A stretch of DNA of 32,717 nt from the NCBI RefSeq assembly GCF_010692555.1, contig NZ_JAAHHG010000067.1, positions 1 to 32,717 on the forward strand, written 5' to 3'. Position 1 is the first letter of the stretch. Every line of letters starts with the position of its first letter. The notes under the pieces were generated by a model. It saw only the letters and a program-made list of their open reading frames with translations. It was not told where the DNA came from and made no database searches. Positions 15,951 to 24,499 of this stretch are shown here, piece by piece. Source of the DNA: Okeania sp. SIO3B5 (GTDB lineage: Bacteria; Cyanobacteriota; Cyanobacteriia; Cyanobacteriales; Microcoleaceae). The translations under genes and the position numbers were made by a program.

Positions 15951-16802
15951 TTATAAAACATCTGCAAAAGCAGGACGTAATTTTATATACACCCACAAGC
16001 CAAAATAAAATATTAATACAGACATCAAAGCAGCAATTCCTAACTCTCCCCAGTGTTTAATTTCTCCTACTAAAACCAGGTCACGATATACTTCAGCGAT
16101 CGCTGTTAAAGGATTACACCAAAATACCCATATTCGCCAATTTTCAGGAATTACATCTGCCGGATATACTATTGGTGTAACGTAAAACCAAAGATTTAAA
16201 ATTACTCCTAAAGTCTGAGGAATATCCCGTAAAAATACTGTTAATCCTGCGGTAAAATAACCTAAACCTGCGGTTAATAAAAGCTGCGGTAAAAATACTA
16301 TTGGTAATAGCCATAATGTTTGATGGAGTACCCCAGATGATATACATACCATTCCTGTTAAAACTATTAATCCAAATGTACTTTCTATAAAAGTTGAAAA
16401 AACCGGAACTAAGGGCAATAAACTAAGGGGAAATACTACTTTTTTGACTAAATTAGGTTGTCCAATCACAGCTCCAGAAGCTTGAGTTAATCCATTAGTA
16501 AAAGCTAGCCAAGGTATTAAACCAGCAAATAACCATAATCCAAAAGTTACCTTACTATCTTCAGGTAGCCCTTCTAGGTTAAGCTTGACTTTAAGAATAA
16601 CTGAAAATACATAAGTATAAATTAAAAGTTGGGATACTTGATTAAGTAATGGCCATAAATTCCCCAGAATAGATCCTTTATATCTAGCCTCTAAATCTCT
16701 TCGTACTAATGTTAATAACAGGTTCAGATTTACCAACCAATAAGTATTGACCACAGTTAGCCACCTACTAACCCTGCTAGTTTTGCGGACAATTCCTTTC
16801 AT
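15951..16802 (-). CDS. Polysaccharide ABC exporter permease, Wzm-like
   Basis: A 283-residue ABC-2 type permease. It has an N-terminal amphipathic stretch with LVRRDLEARYKGSILG (33-48), the hallmark of O-antigen/polysaccharide exporters, then about six hydrophobic spans (for example LWLFAGLIPWLAFTNGL, LIVLTGMVCISSGVL and LLLTAGLGYFTAGL) and a C-terminal WVYIKLRPAFADVL. It should form the membrane pore for an undecaprenyl-linked glycan with the ATPase encoded downstream. The stop codon TAA lies at the exact edge of the MITE-like element's target duplication, so the insertion left the protein intact. Length fits the family. Confidence 0.9.
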   Translation of the reverse strand: MKGIVRKTSRVSRWLTVVNTYWLVNLNLLLTLVRRDLEARYKGSILGNLWPLLNQVSQLLIYTYVFSVILKVKLNLEGLPEDSKVTFGLWLFAGLIPWLAFTNGLTQASGAVIGQPNLVKKVVFPLSLLPLVPVFSTFIESTFGLIVLTGMVCISSGVLHQTLWLLPIVFLPQLLLTAGLGYFTAGLTVFLRDIPQTLGVILNLWFYVTPIVYPADVIPENWRIWVFWCNPLTAIAEVYRDLVLVGEIKHWGELGIAALMSVLIFYFGLWVYIKLRPAFADVL

Positions 16803-17036
16803 AGTCCTATGATTTTCCCTTTTCTCCTCTACACCACACTTAAGCAGAATTGCTCACGCTAAGTGTATATAATCTACTGTTTCCACCTACTAAACAATCA
16901 GCAGTTTAATTACTTTTTGCTAGTAGACGGCTACAGTTTTTGAGATTATATCAGGGGATTGCTCAAAATACTCTCTACAGATTAAAGTTATTACCAAATA
17001 TATGTGGTACACTTATAAATTTAAGCTAATACAAAA

Positions 17037-17585
17037 CTAAGAAAGTAATGGTTCAATTGCTTGCTGAATTACCTTTAACTGTTCATCATCGTAGCCCCAA
17101 CGTTCTAGAAACTCCTTGTAATTTCCCACTCCAGTAGTTGTACTTTGATATAATTCCTCAATTTCACCTTTTAAGGTAGGAATATCTACACTTTTAATTA
17201 GTCTTGTGGTTCGCGATCGCACTCTTTTTGATTCATTGGCTGTCTCCTCATCTTGATTTCGCTGATGGTGGACTACCATTGCCGAACACATGGCCAGATT
17301 TTTCACCAACAGTTCTACCACTATTTCTGGAGCTGACTCTAAGGCTTTAAATATTGATGGTGATGGATTATCTGCTAAAGGTCTAGAATCTGTAAGATAA
17401 CTAACGAAAAATCCTCTAGCACCATTTTTACTCTTGACTAAATCTCCAATTAATGACCCTATTTTATCTTCCGATAACTGGCCTGTTTCTATCTCAGACA
17501 TTATTTCTTGAGTTAAGGCGATCGCTTCTTCAAATGTTATATTTTCTGGTATAGATAATGATGTTGATTTCATAGCTTGGGACAT
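17037..17585 (-). CDS. Hypothetical protein, 182 aa
   Basis: I do not recognise this protein. It is soluble and largely helical, with SIPENITFEEAIALTQEIMSEIE near the start, a central GFFVSYLTDSRPLADNPS segment, a helix of EIVVELLVKNLAMCSAMVVHH, and a C-terminal YKEFLERWGYDDEQLKVIQQ. Two HIP1 sites lie inside it, which suits long-resident chromosomal DNA. It is divergent from the IS607-type recombinase, with 90 bp between the starts. ATG at 17585 and a second in-frame ATG (residue 5) are both possible. No catalytic motif is visible. Confidence 0.7.
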   Translation of the reverse strand: MSQAMKSTSLSIPENITFEEAIALTQEIMSEIETGQLSEDKIGSLIGDLVKSKNGARGFFVSYLTDSRPLADNPSPSIFKALESAPEIVVELLVKNLAMCSAMVVHHQRNQDEETANESKRVRSRTTRLIKSVDIPTLKGEIEELYQSTTTGVGNYKEFLERWGYDDEQLKVIQQAIEPLLS

Positions 17586-17603
17586 TTTCTTAAATATACT
17601 TTC

Positions 17604-17653
17604 TTGTATTGTAAAGTTTTAACACAAATACAATCAAATATAGTCAAATATAG
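17604..17653. promoter_or_regulatory. Divergent promoter with direct and inverted repeats
   Basis: Between the two divergent starts, TTGTATT (17604-17610) and AATACAA (17627-17633) form an inverted pair. They are followed by two perfect 10-bp direct repeats TCAAATATAG (17634-17643 and 17644-17653). One helical turn of spacing suggests cooperative protein binding. The N-terminal HTH of the adjacent recombinase is a candidate binder, but that is inference. Confidence 0.45.
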
Positions 17654-17675
17654 TCATTCATGTTAATCTATAGAC

Positions 17676-18248
17676 ATGAAACTCTCAGACTATGCTAAAA
17701 AAGTAGGAATAAGTTATCGAACAGCCTGGAGGTGGTGGAAACAAGGGAACTTAACAGGTTATCAGTTGCCTTCTGGTACAATTATTATCACCGATGAGTA
17801 CAATTCCAAACCAGATGTGGTAGCTTGCATTTATGCAAGAGTGTCCAGTGCAGAAAACAAAGATCATCTAGATAAACAAGCTGAACGGTTAAAAAATTAT
17901 GCCATTGCTAAAGGCTATAAAATCTATACAATAGTTCAAGAAATTGGCAGTGGTTTAAACGATAATCGGAAACAATTGGCTAAGATTCTAGTTGACCCCA
18001 ACTATAATGTTTTGATTGTCGAACATAAAGACCGTTTAGCCAGATTTGGTACAAATTATATAGAAATTTTGTTAAAAGAACTAGGTAAAGAAGTTGAGAT
18101 TGTTAATTCAAGCGAGGAAAAACAAGATGAGTTAATGGAAGACTTAATCGCTATTATTACTTCTTTTTGCTCGCGAATTTACGGATTAAGAAGCTCGAAA
18201 CGAAAAACTGAAAAGATGATTGCTGAGTTAAAATCTCAGGAAGGCTGA
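17676..18248 (+). CDS. tnpA: IS607-type serine recombinase TnpA
   Basis: A 190-residue serine recombinase with the IS607 layout: an N-terminal MerR-like helix-turn-helix (SDYAKKVGISYRTAWRWWKQ, residues 4-23) followed by the catalytic domain. The nucleophile should be Ser57 in YARVSS (53-58); the conserved arginine region is HKDRLARFG (117-125). Length is near the family norm of about 200. IS607 elements normally carry tnpB immediately downstream, often overlapping. Here the frame is followed after 31 bp by a MITE-like element and then ruvB, so this is a tnpA-only copy or a solo element. No frameshift is visible and the protein could be active. Confidence 0.9.
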   Translation: MKLSDYAKKVGISYRTAWRWWKQGNLTGYQLPSGTIIITDEYNSKPDVVACIYARVSSAENKDHLDKQAERLKNYAIAKGYKIYTIVQEIGSGLNDNRKQLAKILVDPNYNVLIVEHKDRLARFGTNYIEILLKELGKEVEIVNSSEEKQDELMEDLIAIITSFCSRIYGLRSSKRKTEKMIAELKSQEG

Positions 18249-18577
18249 TTTAGCTAGCTGAAATATATATTATTAACTAGGGCTTGCTGATTAATTCTAA
18301 AAGTATTGACTGATATTGGTTTTAGCGTTTTAGAGTTGAAAAAAGTACCAGCTTTTCGGTGGTAAGAGCTGCAAACAGCTAGTATTTTGGGATGATTATG
18401 GCAGAAAAATTGAGAGACAATTGTTACTCCTACCTCCTAGCTTATTCCCTGTTTCTCCTGTCTCTTGTCTCCTGTCTCCTACCTCAGCAAAAAGACTTTC
18501 CATACGCAAACCCTAACTAGCTATGAGCTAGCCTTTTGTAGAGGAATGTAAATAATGTTAGATATCATTTCCTATTT
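18249..18577. other. ruvB upstream region, mostly MITE copy C
   Basis: Apart from MITE copy C, only 31 bp on the left and 64 bp on the right remain. The right part contains AGCTAGCCTTTTGTAGAGGA (18529-18548), similar to the family 2 element ends, just before the ruvB start. I see no strong ribosome binding site. Confidence 0.4.
18280..18513 (+). mobile_element. MITE-like element, copy C
   Basis: A 234-bp element starting GGGCTTGCTGATTAA and ending ATACGCAAACCC, with a perfect 6-bp flanking repeat TAACTA. It contains the family block GGCAGAAAAATTGAGAGACA and CCTGTCT heptamers. It sits between tnpA and ruvB, ending 64 bp before the ruvB start, so it may contribute to or displace the ruvB promoter. 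Confidence 0.88.
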
Positions 18578-19732
18578 ATGGCCATAATTTCTTCCAAAAA
18601 ACAATCTCCACAACCAGAAAGGCCAGAAGATAACATTTTCTCAGCCTCAGAAAAAAAAACTTCATATAAAACCAAAAAATCAAAATCTCAGGCTGAATTA
18701 GAGGAAGTAGAAGCTCTATTAGAAGCACAGGCAACTACAGCAGAAAAGAGTAGTAGTCAAAATGAAGAAAAAATCCGACCTCAAAAGTTAGCCGAATATA
18801 TCGGACAAAAAGACCTGAAAGAAGTATTGAATATTGCGATTTCGGCGGCTAAATCTAGAAAAGAATCTCTAGACCATTTACTATTGTATGGTCCTCCTGG
18901 ATTGGGCAAAACTACTATGTCTCTAATATTGGCAGCAGAAATGGAAGTTAACTGTAAAATTACTACTGCTCCTGCCATTGAAAAACCTAGAGATATAGTT
19001 GGTTTGCTAGTAGGTTTACAAAAAGGGGATATTTTGTTTATAGATGAAATCCATCGCCTTTCCAAAATGACAGAAGAAATACTTTATCCGGCGATGGAAG
19101 ACTTTAGACTAGATATTACAGTCGGGCAAGGAAAAACATCTAAGACTAGGAGTATTCCTCTAAAACCTTTTACTTTGGTAGGAGCAACTACTAGGGTTGG
19201 TTCTCTAACTTCTCCTCTGCGCGATCGCTTCGGAATTATCCAGAGGTTACGTTTTTATGAGGTTGATGAACTGAGTCTAATTATTCTCCGAGCAGCAAAA
19301 CTTTTAAATACGGATATTACAGAGGATGGTGCTGAGGAGATTGCCCGTCGTTCCCGGGGTACGCCTCGAATTGCTAATCGTTTACTTCGGCGGGTTAGAG
19401 ATTATTCGGAAGTGAAAAAGTTGACTCCGATAAATGCTGAGGTTGCAGGTGAAGCTTTGGAGTTGTTTAATGTTGACCCTCTAGGTTTAGATTGGACAGA
19501 CCGTAATTTATTAAGGACGATGATTGAGAATTATAATGGTGGCCCTGCTGGCTTAGAGACAATGGCAGCAGCCACAGGGGAGGATGCTCAAACTATTGAG
19601 GAGGTTTATGAGCCATATTTGATGCAGATTGGGTTTATGCAGCGCACTCCTCGTGGTCGGGTTGTGACGGCTGCAGCTTGGAGGCATTTGGGTTTTACTC
19701 CGCCTGATGAACAGTTGAGTTTAAAGTTATGA
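18578..19732 (+). CDS. ruvB: Holliday junction branch migration ATPase RuvB
   Basis: The AAA+ motor that, with RuvA, drives branch migration of Holliday junctions in recombinational repair. The 384-residue protein has Walker A GPPGLGKT (105-112), Walker B FIDEIHR (154-160), sensor 1 GATTR (202-206) and the arginine-finger segment SPLRDRFG (212-219). The C-terminal winged-helix part includes [10 protein letters not shown] and a GGPAG motif, ending with [14 protein letters not shown]. An N-terminal extension of about 65 polar residues precedes the usual start of the fold ([11 protein letters not shown]). A HIP1 site lies within it. It is convergent with the four-gene cluster. Confidence 0.97.
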   Translation: MAIISSKKQSPQPERPEDNIFSASEKKTSYKTKKSKSQAELEEVEALLEAQATTAEKSSSQNEEKIRPQKLAEYIGQKDLKEVLNIAISAAKSRKESLDHLLLYGPPGLGKTTMSLILAAEMEVNCKITTAPAIEKPRDIVGLLVGLQKGDILFIDEIHRLSKMTEEILYPAMEDFRLDITVGQGKTSKTRSIPLKPFTLVGATTRVGSLTSPLRDRFGIIQRLRFYEVDELSLIILRAAKLLNTDITEDGAEEIARRSRGTPRIANRLLRRVRDYSEVKKLTPINAEVAGEALELFNVDPLGLDWTDRNLLRTMIENYNGGPAGLETMAAATGEDAQTIEEVYEPYLMQIGFMQRTPRGRVVTAAAWRHLGFTPPDEQLSLKL

Positions 19733-19927
19733 AATTTTAATTTGGTTATGATTTTGGAGGCAAGCTATTTGTTTTTGTTGTAGTTTAGTTTTGTTATAGA
19801 TAAGGAGTTATGAACCGCCATAAGATTTTTTTCTACGAGATTTATTATTAATCTACAGCGGTTTTAACTTTTAGGAAATGAGCGATCGCTTAATCTGCCT
19901 CAAATTTTGAAATATCTGTTGAAGATA

Positions 19928-20377
19928 TTATCGTGCTTTCAAGAATCCCCTGATTGTCTCTACTGGAATAGAGATTGCAGGATTATTAAATATTGCTTTT
20001 AATGCCTGAATACCTCCTGCTTCTAAAGCACTGATTAGTCGTTTTCTAAGAGTTGGATTATCATTTATTTGCTGTTGAATAGCTGTTTCTGCCAAAGCTT
20101 CATTTGCAGTTATGGGATTTTGGGCAAGATGTTCTAATAGTGGTTGAATTTTCTTTCTAAGTTCCTGAATTTCTACTTCTAATTGATAATTTTCAAGTCT
20201 TTCGTCAATCTTTCCTGTCTTTAAATTACCATTACTTACATCTATATTTTGCATATTCATAGATGTATTATTTTCCTCAGAAAGTGAATCTTTAGGAGTG
20301 TGAATATCTCCAGTTTTTATAGTAGCATCTTTCATTGAGCCACTGACTGTAATAGATGTATTATTTTTTTTGCTCAT
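19928..20377 (-). CDS. Small protein with duplicated TG(D/N/K)I motif
   Basis: I do not recognise a named family. The 149-residue protein starts with two copies of one pattern: NTSITVSGSMKDATIKTGDI (6-25) and NTSMNMQNIDVSNGNLKTGKI (37-57). A helix rich in Glu and Leu follows (60-85), then a region LRKRLISALEAGGIQALKAI (110-129) ending NPAISIPVETIRGFLKA. A third copy of the N-terminal motif is in the C-terminal part of the pentapeptide protein encoded just upstream (137-bp gap, same strand). No signal peptide or membrane span. It is last in the four-gene cluster. A short hairpin overlaps the stop codon. Confidence 0.75.
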   Translation of the reverse strand: MSKKNNTSITVSGSMKDATIKTGDIHTPKDSLSEENNTSMNMQNIDVSNGNLKTGKIDERLENYQLEVEIQELRKKIQPLLEHLAQNPITANEALAETAIQQQINDNPTLRKRLISALEAGGIQALKAIFNNPAISIPVETIRGFLKAR

Positions 20378-20514
20378 AGTTTTATCTCTTGTTTTTACAT
20401 AAACTCAGTGTAGCATTTTTCAAAGAGTTGTAGAAAATGGTTAACCTGAAATAGTTTCCAATAACTAGGTTGTTTGAACTGCTACTTTTATTTCAAATGG
20501 AAATCCAGTAAGAA

Positions 20515-22335
20515 CTAAGTTTCCTCATTCTCTTCATCGGATGAATCATTAGATTGAGTTTCATTATTATCTAGAGTATTATCTTTATTTTGTTCTAGCT
20601 CTTCATTAGAATCTGTTTCAATAATATTTCCTGTAGCAAATGAACTATCGCTCACCTCTCCTTGAGTATTTATTGAGGAATCATTGAAGTCTTCACCAGC
20701 ACTTTTTGCATTGGCATTTGCGTAAGTATTGAATATATAACTAGCTCCTTCTTTTGACAGATTAGTAATGACTGCAATGGCTGATTTTTCTCCTTTAATT
20801 ATCTTTAAAAAATCTTCTGCACTAATTTGTATTTCACCATCTCTTTTCGGATTCCAATCAATGCAAGAAATAGTGCAATTATTTTCATTTAACTTAATAC
20901 CTCCTCTTTGGGTTTGAAAAAAATTGGCGCAGTTAAGGATACATTTATCTATCTTTAATAGGGTTAAATCTGCGTATCTAAAATCAACTCCTGTTAAGTT
21001 ACTATTTAAAAATTTACTACCTCTTAAATTACCATTGCAGAAAGTAGCTCTCACTAGCTCAGAGTTATTAAATTTGGCATCTATCATTTTTACTTGAGAT
21101 AAGTTGACTTCATTTAAACTGCAATCTTCAAATTCACTACCTGAAATATCAGCAGATAAAAGATCCGCTGACTTCATAACTTTGCCAGCAAAATTAGTTT
21201 TAACAAATTTACAGTTACGAATTTTAGATTTGCGTAAGCTTGTTCCTTCAAAGTTACTTTCTTCAATTATCGTATTTTCACTAATGTCAATCAAATTCAT
21301 TAAAGCACCATTAAATTGACATTTACTGATTGTAGGATTATGAGTTTTTCCCTCCTTAATAGGAGAGTCTAGTTTAACTCCAATATAACAATTAATTAAT
21401 TCATCATTATTATCATTTTGCTTCTTATTTTTATCTACCTGTGTTCTAAAAACCTTAAATTGAGAATCAGAAAAGATGGTCTCTGAAAATTCACAATCGT
21501 AAAATCTACAAGCTACAAGTTGTGCTGAGGAAAAATCAGTTTTAGATAAATTGCAATCTTCAAATTTGCTACAAAGTATAGCTGTTTTAAAGCTAGAAGC
21601 AGTCAAATCACAATTGTCAAAAATCAGTATTTCATCATTTTCTATTTTCTGCTTAGTATAAACGGTACGACAATTATCAAAAGTAGCCTTTGTTAAATTA
21701 TTACATTGAGAAAACTCGACCTGAATTAACTGTGAATTACTAAACTTTGCACGATTAAGATTAGAGTTGAAAAATTTAACCTGCTTAAGGAAACTATTAG
21801 AAAAATTTACACCTTGAAGTTGAGCTTCAGAAAACTCTACATTAACTAACTGACAGTTAGCACATGAAAGTCCATCAACTACTACTTTCAAATTTGAAAA
21901 CTTAGTATCTACTACTCTAATTCCAAATTCACTACATTTTTCCAGAAATATTGTTGGCTCAATAGTATCTAAATCCTCTTGATTAACTTCGGCTTTAAAT
22001 ATTATCGTAGCTAAGTTATTGCCGATTTCTATTTTATCTCCCCCTCTAAGTGAACCTGTAGTTGAACGAAGAGAAGTTTTAGTTTCTTGGTCAATATATT
22101 GACAGAATTTGAAACCATTAACTCTTGACCAAGAAATTCTGAGAAAAAACCAGTATTTTGAAGTTAAAGGTAATTGCTTTTTTTCCTCTAAGGATTCTAC
22201 TAATATTTGAGGTTCATTTAGACTACCGTAAACTATTACATTGCAAAGGGTTCCTTCATATAAATAGGGTACTTCAAATAATTCTGGGTCAGAATTTTGC
22301 TGACTTTTAATTTTAAGAGAAAAACTAATCTTCAT
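20515..22335 (-). CDS. Pentapeptide-repeat protein with FHA-like N-terminus
   Basis: A 606-residue protein. The first about 125 residues are beta-rich and include SLRGGDKIEIGNNLATIIF (about 95-113), loosely like an FHA or related sandwich fold; this is tentative. Residues about 145-490 are pentapeptide repeats of the A(D/N)LXX type in relaxed form (for example LNRAKFSNSQLIQVEF, LTGVDFRYADL and LVACRFYDCEF), which fold as a right-handed quadrilateral beta helix. After a helical segment (about 505-540) comes INTQGEVSDSSFATGNI (about 555-571), matching the motif in the small downstream protein, then an acidic tail. I choose ATG 22335 (MKISFSL); the upstream TTG at 22344 gives only three more residues. 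It starts 18 bp after the preceding gene, so co-transcription is likely. Confidence 0.85.
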   Translation of the reverse strand: MKISFSLKIKSQQNSDPELFEVPYLYEGTLCNVIVYGSLNEPQILVESLEEKKQLPLTSKYWFFLRISWSRVNGFKFCQYIDQETKTSLRSTTGSLRGGDKIEIGNNLATIIFKAEVNQEDLDTIEPTIFLEKCSEFGIRVVDTKFSNLKVVVDGLSCANCQLVNVEFSEAQLQGVNFSNSFLKQVKFFNSNLNRAKFSNSQLIQVEFSQCNNLTKATFDNCRTVYTKQKIENDEILIFDNCDLTASSFKTAILCSKFEDCNLSKTDFSSAQLVACRFYDCEFSETIFSDSQFKVFRTQVDKNKKQNDNNDELINCYIGVKLDSPIKEGKTHNPTISKCQFNGALMNLIDISENTIIEESNFEGTSLRKSKIRNCKFVKTNFAGKVMKSADLLSADISGSEFEDCSLNEVNLSQVKMIDAKFNNSELVRATFCNGNLRGSKFLNSNLTGVDFRYADLTLLKIDKCILNCANFFQTQRGGIKLNENNCTISCIDWNPKRDGEIQISAEDFLKIIKGEKSAIAVITNLSKEGASYIFNTYANANAKSAGEDFNDSSINTQGEVSDSSFATGNIIETDSNEELEQNKDNTLDNNETQSNDSSDEENEET

Positions 22336-22353
22336 AGCTATCAAAAACTTTAG

Positions 22354-23505
22354 TTAGACTTTACTATCAATAACATCTTTTATCTGTGCTGATACTTTTG
22401 AAGGATTATTCATAATTTCCTCTGCTGTGAATACTAAACTTTGTATTCCTTCTACGGTGTGCTGATTAAATCTAGATTTAAAATTAATTTCATCTTCAGG
22501 AGTCCATTTTTTTTCTTTTCCTTTGAATTCTTCATCTCGGCAATACACAACAACATTATAGTCATCAAAATCTAAGACTAGACACTTTGGTAAACCTTGC
22601 TTTGGTGCATATTCCCTCACAATAGGTTTTGGCAAATGTTCGTTTTGTATTGCCTCAAACAGCAGATACGCAACAGGAGATAATTCTGATGGTAGTCGTA
22701 AATCTTCCTCTGATTTGCCATAGTTTTTCAAGTAGTATGTGCGTTTTTCAATCACTTCATTGTTACTCTCTGAAGAAATATCTATTTGAGGAGGTTGAGG
22801 AAAATTCAGTTCTTTAACTGACTCATCCAAACTAGATAATTTTTCAAGAATATTTTTACTTTGAGAAGCAAAATCTACAATTAGTTTTTTAACTGGATTA
22901 AAATTTTTCTTTAACTCACGCATAGAATCTGAATACTCTTTATAATCAATCAGCTTATCCTCAAGCCCTTGTATTTTTTGGATGTACTTTACTTTTTGAT
23001 CATATATTTCCCGTTTGTATAAATTTTTAATTATGGTTTTACTTATAAATAAGGTAGAAATAGATAATACTGCTGCTATGATAAGAGATGTCACGGCTCT
23101 CCAATTGTCATCAGAATTCGGTACAACATTTAACATAGCTATAAACGTTAGATAGATATCTGCTAGAAATAAAAACCATATTAAAGGTATGCCTAAAAAC
23201 TTTAACCTTTTAAGTAGAATTCCAGACTCGTCTATTAAAGAAGCAATGGGTAAAAATGTTGTTACTAGCAAGCTTATTAAAGTTTTGCTCGGAATACTAA
23301 AAATTTGATCAGAATCTAATTCAAATAAATTTCCTAAACCCTTATTTAGTATGGCAAGCTGAGAAAGACTAAGGATTAATAAGAATCCTATAAGTAACCA
23401 TGGTATGAGCGAATCAATAACAAAAAAGCCTGCGTTTTTTTGACTCCGATATCTTTCAAGTCGCTCGCAGTATTCTTTATGATTCTTTGAGCTAAATTTA
23501 TTCAT
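22354..23505 (-). CDS. Four-span membrane protein with soluble C-terminal domain
   Basis: No family recognised. The 383-residue protein has a short charged N-terminus, four predicted membrane spans (about 26-54, 75-92, 103-128 and 137-161), a charged probable coiled coil (162-232) and a soluble domain (about 255-383). That domain contains LPKCLVLDFDDYNVVVYCRDE (306-325, numbered from KCLV) and ends with NQHTVEGIQSLVFTAEEIMNN. The DFDDY and VVVYCR strands could belong to a nuclease-like or binding fold, but I cannot assign one. It lies 50 bp downstream of the secreted-type protein and 18 bp upstream of the pentapeptide-repeat gene. The topology suggests a membrane sensor or effector with its C-terminus in the cytoplasm. 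Confidence 0.8.
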   Translation of the reverse strand: MNKFSSKNHKEYCERLERYRSQKNAGFFVIDSLIPWLLIGFLLILSLSQLAILNKGLGNLFELDSDQIFSIPSKTLISLLVTTFLPIASLIDESGILLKRLKFLGIPLIWFLFLADIYLTFIAMLNVVPNSDDNWRAVTSLIIAAVLSISTLFISKTIIKNLYKREIYDQKVKYIQKIQGLEDKLIDYKEYSDSMRELKKNFNPVKKLIVDFASQSKNILEKLSSLDESVKELNFPQPPQIDISSESNNEVIEKRTYYLKNYGKSEEDLRLPSELSPVAYLLFEAIQNEHLPKPIVREYAPKQGLPKCLVLDFDDYNVVVYCRDEEFKGKEKKWTPEDEINFKSRFNQHTVEGIQSLVFTAEEIMNNPSKVSAQIKDVIDSKV

Positions 23506-23555
23506 AATTATACTTCAAATTAACAATCAGTTCTATGTGAATAAAAAAAAATTCA

Positions 23556-24401
23556 TCAGTTCCAATCTTTTGGTATTGCGCAAGCTCCCTCATTTTGAAT
23601 AGGGTCATACTTAACTATTTTATCTTGACTTTCTATAAGTTCAGCAACATATTTTCCTATATATAAACCTCCTTTTCCCACCAAACTTTCTACTTCACTA
23701 GCTAGGTTTGTGCTAACTTCATTTTTGGTACTCTCTAGCTTATCTTTTGCCCTTAACACAGACATTAGATTTTTATATTCTCTGATTCTAAAATAATTTT
23801 CATTTCCTATTCTATCCCAAGTATACTTATCAATAAAAATCTTAGTTTTCGCTTCTCTAATCTCTATAGGAAGAGACAAAATAAAAATAATACTTACAAT
23901 ATCTGAATCGCTAATTAATAAATTTCTTTCCATACTAGCGTGAAAAACCACTTCGTCTCCCTCAGTAGACCATTTGCCAGCAAAACAACTATCTTCACTG
24001 CTAAACTTTAGACTATCTTTGAGCCGATCTATGCGCCTTATATAAAATGTTTCAGGTTTATGAGAAAAAGTAACTATTGTCGAAACTTGTGGATTATGTT
24101 TTCCGTTTTTACGGCTATTATTGCTGTTTTCTATTATGGCGTTTATAGGCAATCTTAAAATTATTTTGTGCGGTAAACAATTTTGAGTTCTGAAGAAATT
24201 TCCATATATAGAACTATTAGGTTGCACACTTTTGGATAGAGGTGTTTCATTCTTAATCTTCTCAACCTCACAAAAATTAGTTCCCTTTATTCTTTTTGAT
24301 AATGTTGGGAAGAAAAACACTAAAATCACAAGTAATGGAATTATCGGACCTAATCTTGGAATTATCCTACTTAATGAAGATATAAAGCGATTGTTTTTCA
24401 T
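23556..24401 (-). CDS. Single-span exported protein with four cysteines
   Basis: No family recognised. The 281-residue protein has a basic N-terminus and one hydrophobic span, LGPIIPLLVILVFFFPTL (17-34), which would act as an uncleaved anchor or signal. The rest has four cysteines (44, 75, 139, 274) that could form two disulfides if periplasmic. The middle is beta-rich (for example KIILRLPINAIIEN and DIVSIIFILSLPIEI); residues 205-240 are helical. It appears to be the first gene of the four-gene cluster, with a perfect palindrome 80-98 bp before its ATG. The MKNNRF start is supported because the span then begins at a normal distance. Confidence 0.75.
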   Translation of the reverse strand: MKNNRFISSLSRIIPRLGPIIPLLVILVFFFPTLSKRIKGTNFCEVEKIKNETPLSKSVQPNSSIYGNFFRTQNCLPHKIILRLPINAIIENSNNSRKNGKHNPQVSTIVTFSHKPETFYIRRIDRLKDSLKFSSEDSCFAGKWSTEGDEVVFHASMERNLLISDSDIVSIIFILSLPIEIREAKTKIFIDKYTWDRIGNENYFRIREYKNLMSVLRAKDKLESTKNEVSTNLASEVESLVGKGGLYIGKYVAELIESQDKIVKYDPIQNEGACAIPKDWN

Positions 24402-24480
24402 ACGAAAACACCCAATTGAACTTATTTAATAAAATAAAAATACTAAGGTTCCTTAAACTCAGAACAAGTAATCCTAAACT

Positions 24481-24499
24481 ACAAATTTCCTAAATTTGT
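24481..24499. promoter_or_regulatory. Palindromic operator candidate of the four-gene cluster
   Basis: ACAAATTT, then CCT, then AAATTTGT: perfect 8-bp arms around a 3-nt centre, located 80-98 bp upstream of the first gene's ATG. Its place and symmetry fit a dimeric regulator site. No regulator gene is adjacent on that strand. Confidence 0.45.

Noticed and set aside
19812-19866. AACCGC ... GCGGTT pair between ruvB and the convergent gene
   Set aside because: The loop of about 45 nt is too long for a standard intrinsic terminator.
19911-19929. AATATCT-GTTGA-AGATATT hairpin at the end of the small protein gene
   Set aside because: AU-only stem with no proper T run; too weak to call a terminator.
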